Assembly (NCBI GenBank): GCA_000955875.1
Contig: JYOE01000021.1
Coordinates: 62,001-126,000, forward strand
Direction: 5' to 3'
DNA length: 64,000 nt
DNA from: Terrabacter sp. 28
GTDB taxonomy: Bacteria > Actinomycetota > Actinomycetes > Actinomycetales > Dermatophilaceae
A program made the position numbers and the translations under genes. Under the pieces are notes generated by a model. It searched no databases, was not told the origin of the DNA, and was given only the letters and a program-made list of their open reading frames with translations. Shown in pieces: positions 8,581 through 16,595 of this stretch; within the stretch, counting starts at the first letter, position 1, and the number at the start of each line of letters is the position of its first letter.

Positions 8581-9399
8581 TCAGAGGCGGCTCTCGGCGG
8601 CGTCGGCACCTCCGAGCCGCTGGGCGAGCCAGACCGGCACGATCGACAGGACGATGAGCACGACCGCGACGACGTTCACCACCGGCGCCTGGTTGGGCCG
8701 GAAGAGGTTGTTGAAGATCCAGATCGGCAGGGTCTGGCTCTCGGGACCGGCGGTGAACGTCGTGACGACGATCTCGTCGAAGCTGAGCGCGAAGGCGAGC
8801 AACGCCCCGGCGAGCAGGCTCGAGCGCAGCAGCGGGAACGTGACGCGGCGGAACGTCGTGAACGGCCGCGCGCCGAGGTCGGCCGACGCCTGCTCGAGCG
8901 AACCGCCGAGCCGGCGCAGTCTGGCCGTCACGTTGTTGAAGACGATGACGATGCAGAAGGTCGCGTGGCCGACGATGATCGTGAAGAGGCCGGCACCGAT
9001 GCCGAACACCGGGCTCAGGACGTTCTGGATCACCGACTGCAGGGCGATGCCGGTCACGATGCCGGGCAGCGCGATCGGGAGCACGACGAGGATCGAGATC
9101 GCGTGCTTGCCGAAGAAGTCGTAGCGGCTGAGGGCCAGAGCGAGCAGGGTCCCGAGCACCAGCGCGATCGCGGTCGCGCCGAGCCCGGCCTGCACCGAGG
9201 TGAGCAGCGCGTCGCGAGGCCCCTGTGCCTGCAAGGCTGCCCGCCACCACTGCGTCGTGAAGCCGGGCGGCGGCCACCCGAAGGTGCGGTCGCTGTTGAA
9301 CGAGTTGAGCGCCACGACGACGAGCGGCACGTAGACGAAGGCGAGCACGACGGTCGCGAATGCCGTCAGGGCCAGCTTGGGGCCGCGTCCGAGCCTCAC
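8581..9399 (-). CDS. potC: Spermidine/putrescine-type ABC permease (PotC-like)
   Basis: A 272-residue inner-membrane permease with about six hydrophobic segments and an EAA loop containing LEQASADLGARPFTTFRRV. The N-terminus (residues 8-34) is a membrane helix, and the periplasmic NSFNSDR motif after it is characteristic of PotC proteins. The start is GTG with an AGGAGGAG ribosome site. It is the last gene of the four-gene pot operon, 40 bases after potB. A polyamine substrate is inferred from family resemblance; related systems import other amines or small organic acids. Confidence 0.88.
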   Translation of the reverse strand: MRLGRGPKLALTAFATVVLAFVYVPLVVVALNSFNSDRTFGWPPPGFTTQWWRAALQAQGPRDALLTSVQAGLGATAIALVLGTLLALALSRYDFFGKHAISILVVLPIALPGIVTGIALQSVIQNVLSPVFGIGAGLFTIIVGHATFCIVIVFNNVTARLRRLGGSLEQASADLGARPFTTFRRVTFPLLRSSLLAGALLAFALSFDEIVVTTFTAGPESQTLPIWIFNNLFRPNQAPVVNVVAVVLIVLSIVPVWLAQRLGGADAAESRL

Positions 9400-9439
9400 C
9401 GGCTCCTCCTCGTCGCAGTCACGGTTCGCACCGGAGACC

Positions 9440-10252
9440 TCACAGGTTGTCGAGCGCGCCCGTGCGCCGCACGGCGAGCAGGTAGAGGACCATGATCACG
9501 ACCGAGGCGGTGCCGAGCGCGGCCGCGAAGGGCAGGTCGAGCGTGATGTTCTGCAGCACCGCGGTGCCGAGCACTTGGAGCTTGCCTCCGACGATCTGCA
9601 CGGCGATGTAGTCGCCGAGCGAGAGCGAGAAGGTGAAGACCGATCCCGCTGCGATGGCCGGCAGCAGCGATGGAACCACGATCCTGCGGAAGGTGGTGCC
9701 GGCCCTGCCCCCGAGGTCGGCGCTTGCCTCGAGGTGGCTCTCCGGCAACCGCTCGAAGGCGGCATACACGGGCAGCACCATGTAGGGCAGCCAGAGGTAG
9801 GTCAGGGTGAGCACCACGGCCGCGAGGCCGTACCCCGGCGTGGCGCCGAAGGTGCCGTCGACGACCCCGCCGGGCTGCACCATGGTGCGCCACGCGTACG
9901 CCTTGACGAGGTAGCTGGCCCACAGGGGCACGAGCACCCCGGCCAGCAGCAGGCCACGGAACCGGCGGGGCGCCACCCGGGCCATGAAGAAGGCGAACGG
10001 CACCGCGACGAGGACGCACAGCACGGTGACGAGCACGGCGATGAGCAGCGTGCGCCCGATGATGCCGAGGTAGGTCCCGCTGAGCAGCTCGCGGAAGTTC
10101 TCGACCGTGAACGTGCGCACGACGAGGTTGGTGAACGGGTCCGTCGTCCAGAAGGCCGTCGCGAAGATGACCGCGAGCGCACCGAGGTAGGCGACGACGA
10201 GCCAGAGCATGGGTGGGCCGAGCAGGACTGCCAGGCCTCTGCGTCGTCTCAT
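9440..10252 (-). CDS. potB: Spermidine/putrescine-type ABC permease (PotB-like)
   Basis: A 270-residue permease with six predicted membrane helices and the EAA-type loop LPESHLEASADLGGRAGTTF. It begins with a short basic segment followed by a hydrophobic helix (9-30). It pairs with PotC to form the heterodimeric channel of a polyamine-type importer. It starts 27 bases after the binding-protein stop; the ATG is preceded by a GGAGG in that gap. Confidence 0.88.
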   Translation of the reverse strand: MRRRRGLAVLLGPPMLWLVVAYLGALAVIFATAFWTTDPFTNLVVRTFTVENFRELLSGTYLGIIGRTLLIAVLVTVLCVLVAVPFAFFMARVAPRRFRGLLLAGVLVPLWASYLVKAYAWRTMVQPGGVVDGTFGATPGYGLAAVVLTLTYLWLPYMVLPVYAAFERLPESHLEASADLGGRAGTTFRRIVVPSLLPAIAAGSVFTFSLSLGDYIAVQIVGGKLQVLGTAVLQNITLDLPFAAALGTASVVIMVLYLLAVRRTGALDNL

Positions 10253-10279
10253 CGTCGCCTCCCTCGGTGGTGTGGTTCG

Positions 10280-11497
10280 TCAGCTGTTGCGGATCTCGGT
10301 CCAGGCCTTGGTCCACGCGGCGTAGTCCGTGCACTTGACCTCGGTGCGACCGTCGAGGCACGCGCTGATGGGCGTGTTCCAGTAGCGGATCTTGGAGAAG
10401 AAGGCCTCGTCCTCGGCGTGGAAGACCCTGCAGTGGTTGGGGTCCGCGGTCTCGGCGCAGGCCTTCTTGTTGGCGGGGGCCTCACCGAAGAACTCGGCGA
10501 TCTGCGCGTTGACCTTCGGGGAGACGAGGTGGTCGACGAGCAGGTAGGCGCACGTCTTGTTCTTCGACTTGGCCGAGACCATCCAGGTGTCGGACCAGCC
10601 CGTCGCGCCCTCCTTGGGCAGGACCGCCTCGACGGGTGCCTTCTCGCCCTGGGCGACGTTGGCGATGACCTGCCACGTCGTGCCGATCGTCGAGGTGCCG
10701 GTCTTGAAGGCCTGCACCTCCTTGAGGTAGTCGGACCAGTACTCGCTGATGTTGGCCTTCTGCGCCTTGAGCAGGTCGACCGCGGCTGCGAGCTGCTTGT
10801 CGTCGAGCGCGTACGGGTCCTTGATGCCGAGCTCGGGCTTGGTCGTCATGAGGTAGAGCGCCGCGTCGGCGATGTAGATCGGCGAGTCGTACGCAGTGAC
10901 CTTCCCCTTCTGCGCGCCGACCTGGTCGAAGACGGCGCCCCACGAGTCGGGGGCGGGCTTGACCATGTCGGTGCGGTACATCAGCAGGTTGGCGCCGCGG
11001 CCGTGGGGGATGCCGTAGGCGACGCCGTTGACGGAGTTCCAGGGCTTCATCTTCAGGGCGTCGAAGATGTCGGCGTAGTTCTTCACGAGCGAGGTGTTGA
11101 CCGGCTCGACGTCGCCGGCAGCGATGAGGCGGAGGGTCGCGTCACCGGAGGCCGACACGGCGTCGTACTGGCCGGTGCGCATGAGCTGGACGGCCTCGTC
11201 GGACGTGCCGAAGGTCTTGATGTTGACGGAGCACCCTGACGTCTTCTCGAAGTCGGTGACCCAGTCGGCCTTCGGGTCGTTGCTGCCGTCCTCGACGTAG
11301 CCGGGCCAGGCGAGGACGTTGACCTGGCCCTCGGGGGGGCCGAGCTTGTCGAGCGGCTTGAGGTCGGGCACCTGCATGCCCCCGGGCGCCGCGCTCCCCC
11401 CGGGGCTGCTGCTGGGCGTCGAGCTGCCGCACCCGGCGAGGGCGAGGACGGCTACGGCCGCGACGGTCCCGATGAGGGACTTCCTTGACGTGCGCAC
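10280..11497 (-). CDS. potD: Spermidine/putrescine-type ABC substrate-binding lipoprotein (PotD-like)
   Basis: A 405-residue extracytoplasmic binding protein. The GTG at 11497 is the best start because AAGGAGAT sits 4 bases upstream; the ATG at 11512 would contain that ribosome site. The signal peptide has a basic MRTSRK start and lipobox LAGC with Cys23, followed by a Ser/Gly/Pro linker. The body has the PotD-like features LAWPGYVEDG near the N-terminus and a late AEDEAFFSKIRYWNTP segment. Several extra cysteines occur (around SGCSV, KKACAE, NHCRVF, SACLDG, EVKCTD), perhaps disulfide-bonded. It lies 11 bases after potA. The ligand is probably a polyamine or another cationic amine, inferred from the family only. 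Confidence 0.88.
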   Translation of the reverse strand: MRTSRKSLIGTVAAVAVLALAGCGSSTPSSSPGGSAAPGGMQVPDLKPLDKLGPPEGQVNVLAWPGYVEDGSNDPKADWVTDFEKTSGCSVNIKTFGTSDEAVQLMRTGQYDAVSASGDATLRLIAAGDVEPVNTSLVKNYADIFDALKMKPWNSVNGVAYGIPHGRGANLLMYRTDMVKPAPDSWGAVFDQVGAQKGKVTAYDSPIYIADAALYLMTTKPELGIKDPYALDDKQLAAAVDLLKAQKANISEYWSDYLKEVQAFKTGTSTIGTTWQVIANVAQGEKAPVEAVLPKEGATGWSDTWMVSAKSKNKTCAYLLVDHLVSPKVNAQIAEFFGEAPANKKACAETADPNHCRVFHAEDEAFFSKIRYWNTPISACLDGRTEVKCTDYAAWTKAWTEIRNS

Positions 11498-11508
11498 GCC
11501 GATCTCCT

Positions 11509-12624
11509 TCATGTGGTTGGGAATTGCTGTGGTGAGGTGCCCTGCCCCTGCAGCTCGGGCGTCGGTGCTCCGGGCACGTCGATGACGTGCTCGGACCGCC
11601 ACCGGAGAGCGACCCGGTCGCCGCGACGCAGCGCGGCGCCGTCGGCCCGGGCTCCGGTGTTCTGCTCGAGGGCCGTGAGCCGGCCCCCCGCGTCGAGGGC
11701 CACGACGTAGCGCGTGACCGGTCCCCCGTAGACGACCTCCTCGAGGGAGCCTGCGGCGCTCAGCTGTCCCTCGGCCGCGCGGGCCTCCTCAGCCGGCACG
11801 ACCGCGAGCTTCTCGGGACGGATCGCGACCGAACCCTCGCGGCCCATGACCGCGCGAGCCGTCTCCCCCGTCAGCAGGTTCGACGTGCCGACGAAGCCGG
11901 CGACGAAGGCCGACGCGGGGCTCTCGTAGACCTCACGCGCGGTGCCCACCTGCTCGATGCGACCGGCGTTGAAGACGGCGATGCGGTCGGAGAGGGTGAG
12001 TGCCTCCTCCTGGTCGTGGGTGACGAAGAGGAACGTGATGCCGACGTCGCGCTGGATCCCCTTGAGCTCGACCTGCATCTGCTCGCGCAGCTTGAGGTCC
12101 AGCGCGCCGAGCGGCTCGTCGAGCAGCAGCACCGTGGGCCGGTTGACGAGCGCCCGCGCGAGGGCGACGCGCTGGCGCTGACCGCCCGAGAGCTGCGACG
12201 GCCGCCGCGACCCGTGGTCGCCGAGGCGCACCTGCTCGAGGGCCTCGGCGACCCGCGAGCGCCGTTCGGCACGTCCGACCTTCTTGACGAGCAGGCCGTA
12301 CTCGACGTTCTCGGCCACGCTCATGTGCGGGAAGAGGGCGTAGTCCTGGAACACGGTGTTGACGTCGCGGTCGTAGGGCTGGCGGGTCGTGACGTCCGCG
12401 CCGGCGAGCTCGATGGCGCCGGCCGTGGGCTCCTCGAACCCGGCGATCATCCGCAGCACCGTCGTCTTGCCCGACCCGGACGGCCCGAGCATCGAGAAGA
12501 ACTCCCCCGCGCGCACGTCCAGGTCGACGTCGTCGACGGCGACGACCGGAGGGCTGCCGGCGAACTCCTTGCGCAGCCTGCTCAGCCGGATGGCCGGCAC
12601 ACCGGGCGCCTGGTCGGCCGCCAT
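11509..12624 (-). CDS. potA: Spermidine/putrescine-type ABC ATP-binding protein (PotA-like)
   Basis: A 371-residue ATPase with Walker A GPSGSGKTT at about 47-55, Q-loop FQDYALFPH, signature LSGGQRQRVALARAL, Walker B LLDEPLGALD and a C-terminal TOBE-type domain, as in PotA. The ATG has a GAGGAGG ribosome site; codons upstream are non-homologous. It is the first gene of the pot operon and divergent from the GntR regulator. Its promoter (TTGCGC, 17-base spacer, TACGTT) contains a palindromic operator candidate. Confidence 0.9.
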   Translation of the reverse strand: MAADQAPGVPAIRLSRLRKEFAGSPPVVAVDDVDLDVRAGEFFSMLGPSGSGKTTVLRMIAGFEEPTAGAIELAGADVTTRQPYDRDVNTVFQDYALFPHMSVAENVEYGLLVKKVGRAERRSRVAEALEQVRLGDHGSRRPSQLSGGQRQRVALARALVNRPTVLLLDEPLGALDLKLREQMQVELKGIQRDVGITFLFVTHDQEEALTLSDRIAVFNAGRIEQVGTAREVYESPASAFVAGFVGTSNLLTGETARAVMGREGSVAIRPEKLAVVPAEEARAAEGQLSAAGSLEEVVYGGPVTRYVVALDAGGRLTALEQNTGARADGAALRRGDRVALRWRSEHVIDVPGAPTPELQGQGTSPQQFPTT

Positions 12625-12683
12625 GGTGCCTCCTCGGGTCGTCGGGGCGTTCGTCGTCGAACGCGCGTGTATCTCTGGACGGA

Positions 12684-12713
12684 AAACGTATGGGTCCATA
12701 TGTTTAAGCGCAA
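12684..12713 (-). promoter_or_regulatory. potA promoter with palindromic operator in the spacer
   Basis: On the minus strand, TTGCGC (12708-12713) and TACGTT (12685-12690) are 17 bases apart, a good sigma-70-type pair. A 22-base imperfect palindrome (12684-12705: arms AAACnTATGG and CCATAnGTTT around GT) spans the spacer and -10. Bound repressor would block potA directly. The adjacent GntR regulator is the obvious candidate binder. Confidence 0.65.
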
Positions 12714-12743
12714 GCGATGTGCCCAAACTGTTGCGGAGGCTCC

Positions 12744-13499
12744 ATGGCGGACCGGTCGATGCCCTTGGGGCCGTATGCCGCCGTGTTCGCCCCGCTGCCG
12801 GCGGAGGGCCGCGCCGAGGCCGTACGCCGTCGCCTGGGCGAGGCGATCGCGCTCGGGCTGCTGCCCGACGGGAGCATGTTGCCCCCCGAGAGCGACCTCG
12901 CCGACCGCTTCGGGGTCGCCACCGTGACGGTGCGCGAAGCCCTCGGCACCCTCCGCGACGACGACCTCATCGTCACCCGGCGCGGGCGTGGGGGCGGGTC
13001 CTTCGTCAAGGCGCCACAGGACGGAGGCCGGGCGGCCCTGCTCGCGCGACTGGCCCACGTCGGCCTGGGCGAGCTGCGCGACCTCGCCGACCACTACTGC
13101 GCGATCAGCGGGCACTGCGCCGCCCTCGCCGCGGAGCGCGCCGACTCCGAGGACGTGGCCCGTCTCCGGCGCCTCGCGTCGGCCCGGGCCGACCTTGACG
13201 ACGAGCCCAGCGGGATACCTCGTCTGGAGGGGACCTTCCACCTCGAGCTGGCGGCCATGGCCCAGTCGGCGCGCCTCACCCGGGAGGAGATGGCGCTGCA
13301 GCGCGAGATCGGCCCCGTGCTGTGGCTGGCCGACGTCGAGCTCGGGACCGCAGCCGGCCCGGCACACCTCGCCATCGTCGAGGCAGTGGCCGCCGGTGAT
13401 CCTGGGACGGCGCGCCAGCGCGCGGAGGATCATGTCAGGCAGCTCTTCGACGCGGTGAAGGCCCTGCACCGCCTCACCCGATCACGAAGGAACGAGTGA
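12744..13499 (+). CDS. FadR-subfamily GntR transcriptional regulator
   Basis: A 251-residue one-component regulator. An N-terminal winged helix-turn-helix lies at about 25-90, with the recognition part LADRFGVATVTVREALGTL. A helical FCD effector domain follows at about 105-240; likely metal or ligand residues include the aspartate and histidine of DLADHYC, the histidine of FHLEL and a late histidine in EDHVRQLF. The ATG at 12744 has GGAGG 3 bases upstream. It is divergent from potA, with a palindromic operator between, and its stop overlaps the Cache gene start by 4 bases. It probably regulates the pot operon in response to a small ligand. Confidence 0.88.
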   Translation: MADRSMPLGPYAAVFAPLPAEGRAEAVRRRLGEAIALGLLPDGSMLPPESDLADRFGVATVTVREALGTLRDDDLIVTRRGRGGGSFVKAPQDGGRAALLARLAHVGLGELRDLADHYCAISGHCAALAAERADSEDVARLRRLASARADLDDEPSGIPRLEGTFHLELAAMAQSARLTREEMALQREIGPVLWLADVELGTAAGPAHLAIVEAVAAGDPGTARQRAEDHVRQLFDAVKALHRLTRSRRNE

Positions 13500-14236
13500 C
13501 GAGCATGACGACCACCACGACCGACACCGACGTGGCCCGATGGGTCTCGGACTTCGGGACCTGGGTCTTCGGCCAGCTCGACGACCTCGCGGACCTGCTC
13601 GTCGGCCCGCTCTCGGCAAGGTCGCCGCGTCGCGCCGACCTCGACATCGAGGACCGCTGCCGCGCGATGCTCGCCGACCCCCAGACCCCCGTCGCGGGCG
13701 CCGGGGCCGTCATGGCTCCGGGAACGCTCGCGGACGCCGCGTACTGGCTCGAGTGGTGGACCACCGAGTCGCGCGGGGGCACCACGACCATCTCGAAGCT
13801 CGCGGCCGAGACCGATCCCCGTGCCGTCGGCTTCCGTGACTACACCGAGCTGCCATGGTACGCAAAGCCGTTCGAGTCCGGGCAGCGTCACGTCACCGGG
13901 CCCTACGTCGACTACCTGTGCACCGACCAGTACACCCTGACCTTCACGCAGCCGTTCCTCGTCGACGGCACGTTCGCCGGGGTGGTCGGCGTCGACGTGC
14001 TGGTGGCGTGGTTCGAGGAGCGCCTCCTCGAGGTCATGGACACCGTCGACCGCACGTGCGTCCTCGTCAACGCCACCGGCCGGGTCGTCACCTCGTCCGA
14101 TCCGACCTGGGTGACCGGCGACCTGCTGCGCGGGCTCCCCGTCGGGGCATGGCTGGCCGGCGAGGCCACGCCGCAGGCGGACTGGACCGCGACGGCGTGC
14201 ACGGACCTGCCGTTCCTCGTGCTGACCGCCCGCTGA
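13496..14236 (+). CDS. Stand-alone soluble Cache (PDC sensor) domain protein
   Basis: A 246-residue protein with no signal peptide or membrane helix. Most of it reads as a dCache/PDC sensor fold: YWLEWW at 83-88, then RDYTELPWY (114-122), GPYVDY (135-140), a TFTQPF strand (149-154) and GVVGVDV (162-168). Cache domains normally lie outside the cell in chemoreceptors and kinases; a free cytoplasmic copy is unusual. The GTG start has a GAAGGA site and overlaps the regulator stop (GTGA), so both are made together. The Arg-x-Trp-Tyr arginine that binds the amino-acid carboxylate in amino-acid Cache domains is replaced here (Leu119 before P-W121-Y122), which suggests a different ligand. The function is not established; an intracellular ligand sensor or carrier for the neighbouring transport system is my inference. 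Confidence 0.72.
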   Translation: MTSMTTTTTDTDVARWVSDFGTWVFGQLDDLADLLVGPLSARSPRRADLDIEDRCRAMLADPQTPVAGAGAVMAPGTLADAAYWLEWWTTESRGGTTTISKLAAETDPRAVGFRDYTELPWYAKPFESGQRHVTGPYVDYLCTDQYTLTFTQPFLVDGTFAGVVGVDVLVAWFEERLLEVMDTVDRTCVLVNATGRVVTSSDPTWVTGDLLRGLPVGAWLAGEATPQADWTATACTDLPFLVLTAR

Positions 14237-14441
14237 CCGCCCGCTGACGCGACGGCTGGTGGGGAGCCACCGGCGTACGGCGGCCGAGCGCGGCGCTCGG
14301 TCGCGAGCACCGGGTCGTCGAGCGAGCAGCCGGCGCGCACCCAACGGCCGGCGAAGTCCGTGGCCCCGGTCGATTCGGTCATGCGCGCGCGGTTGCGGCG
14401 CTAACCTCGAAGCAGGGGTTACGCGGACGCGAGGGGGTGTC
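14237..14441. other. Intergenic region between Cache and hydrolase genes
   Basis: This 205-base gap starts with a tandem duplication of an 11-base unit (CTGACCGCCCG) around the Cache stop codon. No terminator or gene was recognised. It presumably carries the promoter of the hydrolase gene; GGTTACGCG about 20 bases before the GTG is a weak -10 candidate. Confidence 0.35.
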
Positions 14442-15314
14442 GTGAGCGCGCTACAACCGCAGGTGATCTCACTGCACGGGCACGCCCTGTCGTTCGTCGA
14501 CAGCGGGGCCGGTGAGACGATCCTCTTTGTCCACGGACTGCTCGGGTCGCACACGAGCTGGGGGCACCTCGTCGACCGCCTCGACGACCGGCACCGCGTC
14601 GTGGTGCCCGACCTCTTCGGTCACGGCGCCTCGGCCAACACGAACGGCGACTACTCGCTCGCCACGCACGCCGCCACGCTGCGCGACCTCATCGACCGCC
14701 TCGGCATCGACCGGGTGACCTTGGTGGGCCACTCGCTGGGCGGCGGCATCTCCCTCGAGTTCTGCTACCTCTTCCCGGAGCGCGTCGAACGGCTCGTGCT
14801 CGTCGGCAGCGGGGGGCTCGGGCGGGAGGTCAACCCCGCCCTGCGGGCCGTGACGCTGCCCGGCGCCGAGTGGGTGCTGCCGGCCCTCGCCTCCGGTTGG
14901 GTGCGCGGTCGGGTGGAGACGATCGGCCGCACGATGGCGCGCGCAGGCTGGCGGGCCAGCCACGACATGCGCGCCGCCTGGGACGGCTTCGCGCGGCTGA
15001 GCGACGCCGAGAGCCGCCGGGCCTTCCTCACGACGACGCGCGCCGTCATGGACACCCGCGGCCAGACGGTGACGGCTCGCGAGTACCTGCCCGACCTCGC
15101 GGGGCTGCCCGTGCTCGTCATCTGGGGCACGGACGACATGGTCATCCCGTCCCGGCACGCCGCACGGGCCGAGGAGGCGATCCCCGGGTGCCGCGTCGAG
15201 CTCTTCGAGGGCGCCGGTCACTTTCCCCACCTGGACGACCCCGAGCGGTTCGCCGACCTGCTGCGCGACTTCATCGCGACGACCGGGCCCGACATGACGG
15301 AGACCGCGAGCTGA
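14442..15314 (+). CDS. Alpha/beta hydrolase
   Basis: A 290-residue alpha/beta-hydrolase-fold enzyme. It shows an oxyanion motif FVHGLLGS (29-36), nucleophile elbow GHSLGG (S98), acidic residue in WGTDD (D231/D232) and catalytic histidine in GAGHFPH (H260), a complete triad. No signal peptide is seen. The GTG at 14442 follows GAGGGGG; the open frame extends further upstream without family similarity. The substrate cannot be deduced; relatives include lipases, esterases and haloperoxidase-like enzymes. It is convergent with the ROK regulator and probably monocistronic. Confidence 0.85.
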   Translation: MSALQPQVISLHGHALSFVDSGAGETILFVHGLLGSHTSWGHLVDRLDDRHRVVVPDLFGHGASANTNGDYSLATHAATLRDLIDRLGIDRVTLVGHSLGGGISLEFCYLFPERVERLVLVGSGGLGREVNPALRAVTLPGAEWVLPALASGWVRGRVETIGRTMARAGWRASHDMRAAWDGFARLSDAESRRAFLTTTRAVMDTRGQTVTAREYLPDLAGLPVLVIWGTDDMVIPSRHAARAEEAIPGCRVELFEGAGHFPHLDDPERFADLLRDFIATTGPDMTETAS

Positions 15315-15334
15315 CGGCGGCCGTCGGCGCGGCG

Positions 15335-16513
15335 CTAGCGGGCGGCCGGGTCGCGAGCGCTGTCGACGATGACGTCGCGCAGCCGCTCGAGGGCGGCGGA
15401 CCTCGCGCCCGCGAGCTGCGGCCGCGGGCCGACGTTGGCTGCGACCAGGTGCACGGGTCGCGGTAGCCCGGCGGCCTGACGGGACAGCTCGGCGACGAAG
15501 GCCGCGTGACGGCCCCACGTCCCGCCCACGACGACCATCTCCGGGTCGGCGAGCGCGACGGCCGCGGACAGCACGCCGCACACGGCCGTGGCGAGCGCGG
15601 CCAGAGTCACGCCGTCTGCGGCGCGCACCGCCTCGACCTCGATCGCGGTGGACCCCTCGCGGCGCAGGCCCAACCGGGCGAACACCTCGGTCAGCGGCAT
15701 GGCCCGGCCGTCGGGCCCGGTCGTGACGACGTGCGCGATCTCGCCGGCAAGGCCTGCGTGGCCGCGCCGCACCGCGCCATCTGTGACGACGGCGCACCCG
15801 AGCCCCTCGTCGAGGTAGAGGTAGACGAAGTCGTCCGACGGGCCGGCAGCACCAGCGGCACCGGCTGCACCTGTACGACTGACCGCCCTGCCAACCTCGG
15901 CCGCCTGCTCGGCCCTCGCCGCCCAGTTGACGTCGTTGTCGACGAGAACCGGCCCGTCGACCACCCCGCGGAGCAACGACGCGGGGTCGAGGTCGCCGAC
16001 GAGAAAGGGCGAGTCGGGCAGGTGGACGAGCCTGCCGGACGCGCGGTCGACGGGGTCTGCGGCACTGACGGCAGCCGCGCGCACGCGAAGCGTCCCGGCC
16101 TCGCGAGCCACCGCGGCCACCGCCTCCACCACCCCTCGGGCGGCGCCGCCGGCGTCGGTGCCGCGGTCGAGGGGCACCTCGGCCGCGGCGGCCACGCGGC
16201 CGAGGGCGTCGACCGTCTCCGCGACGACGCCCTGGGGCGTGATGCTGACGACGAGTGCGAGCCCGCAGGCGGGCGAGAGGGAGTAGTAGGTGCCAGCCCT
16301 GCCGCGACCGTGGCTGCGCTCCCCCGTGTCGACGACGGCTCCGGCCTGCTCGAGCCGGCGGAACGCCTCGGAGATCGTCGGCTTGGAGATGCCGGTCAGC
16401 GCCGCCACCTCGGCCCGGGTCAGTCTCGGGCGACCCATCAGGGCCCGCAGCACGTGCTCGTCGGTGAGAGACCTCAGCAGCTCGAGGCTGGGCTTCGCGG
16501 AAGACATGGACAC
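15335..16513 (-). CDS. ROK-family transcriptional regulator
   Basis: A 392-residue NagC/XylR-type regulator. The N-terminal winged helix-turn-helix (about 15-65) has LTGISKPTISEAFRRLEQAGAV. The ROK sugar-kinase-like domain follows, with VLVDNDVNWAARAE and EGLGCAVVTDGAVRRGHAG; the second signature ends GEIAHV. The Cys-rich zinc motif normally following that signature is absent, replaced by TTGPDGRAMP. An Ala/Gly run (GAAGAAGAAGPS) forms a loop insertion. The start is GTG at 16513 or ATG at 16507. It is divergent from the DUF1479 gene, with AGGA-N-TCYT operator-like sites between them, so self- and neighbour-regulation is likely. Confidence 0.87.
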   Translation of the reverse strand: MSMSSAKPSLELLRSLTDEHVLRALMGRPRLTRAEVAALTGISKPTISEAFRRLEQAGAVVDTGERSHGRGRAGTYYSLSPACGLALVVSITPQGVVAETVDALGRVAAAAEVPLDRGTDAGGAARGVVEAVAAVAREAGTLRVRAAAVSAADPVDRASGRLVHLPDSPFLVGDLDPASLLRGVVDGPVLVDNDVNWAARAEQAAEVGRAVSRTGAAGAAGAAGPSDDFVYLYLDEGLGCAVVTDGAVRRGHAGLAGEIAHVVTTGPDGRAMPLTEVFARLGLRREGSTAIEVEAVRAADGVTLAALATAVCGVLSAAVALADPEMVVVGGTWGRHAAFVAELSRQAAGLPRPVHLVAANVGPRPQLAGARSAALERLRDVIVDSARDPAAR

Positions 16514-16516
16514 ATC

Positions 16517-16580
16517 CTAGTTAGGACTCTTGCCCAAACATCTGAGGAGCGCTACCGTCTACTTCGTAAGGAGTCCTCAC
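16517..16580 (+). promoter_or_regulatory. DUF1479 promoter with two ROK-operator-like sites
   Basis: TTGCCC (16530-16535) and TACCGT (16553-16558) are 17 bases apart. TAGTTAGGACTCTT (16518-16531) covers the start of the -35, and GTAAGGAGTCCTCAC (16566-16580) lies downstream of the -10. Both carry AGGA-N-TCYT, resembling operators of actinobacterial ROK repressors. The layout fits repression of the DUF1479 gene by the divergent ROK protein. Confidence 0.6.
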
Positions 16581-16595
16581 CAAAGGAAGCGCGCC

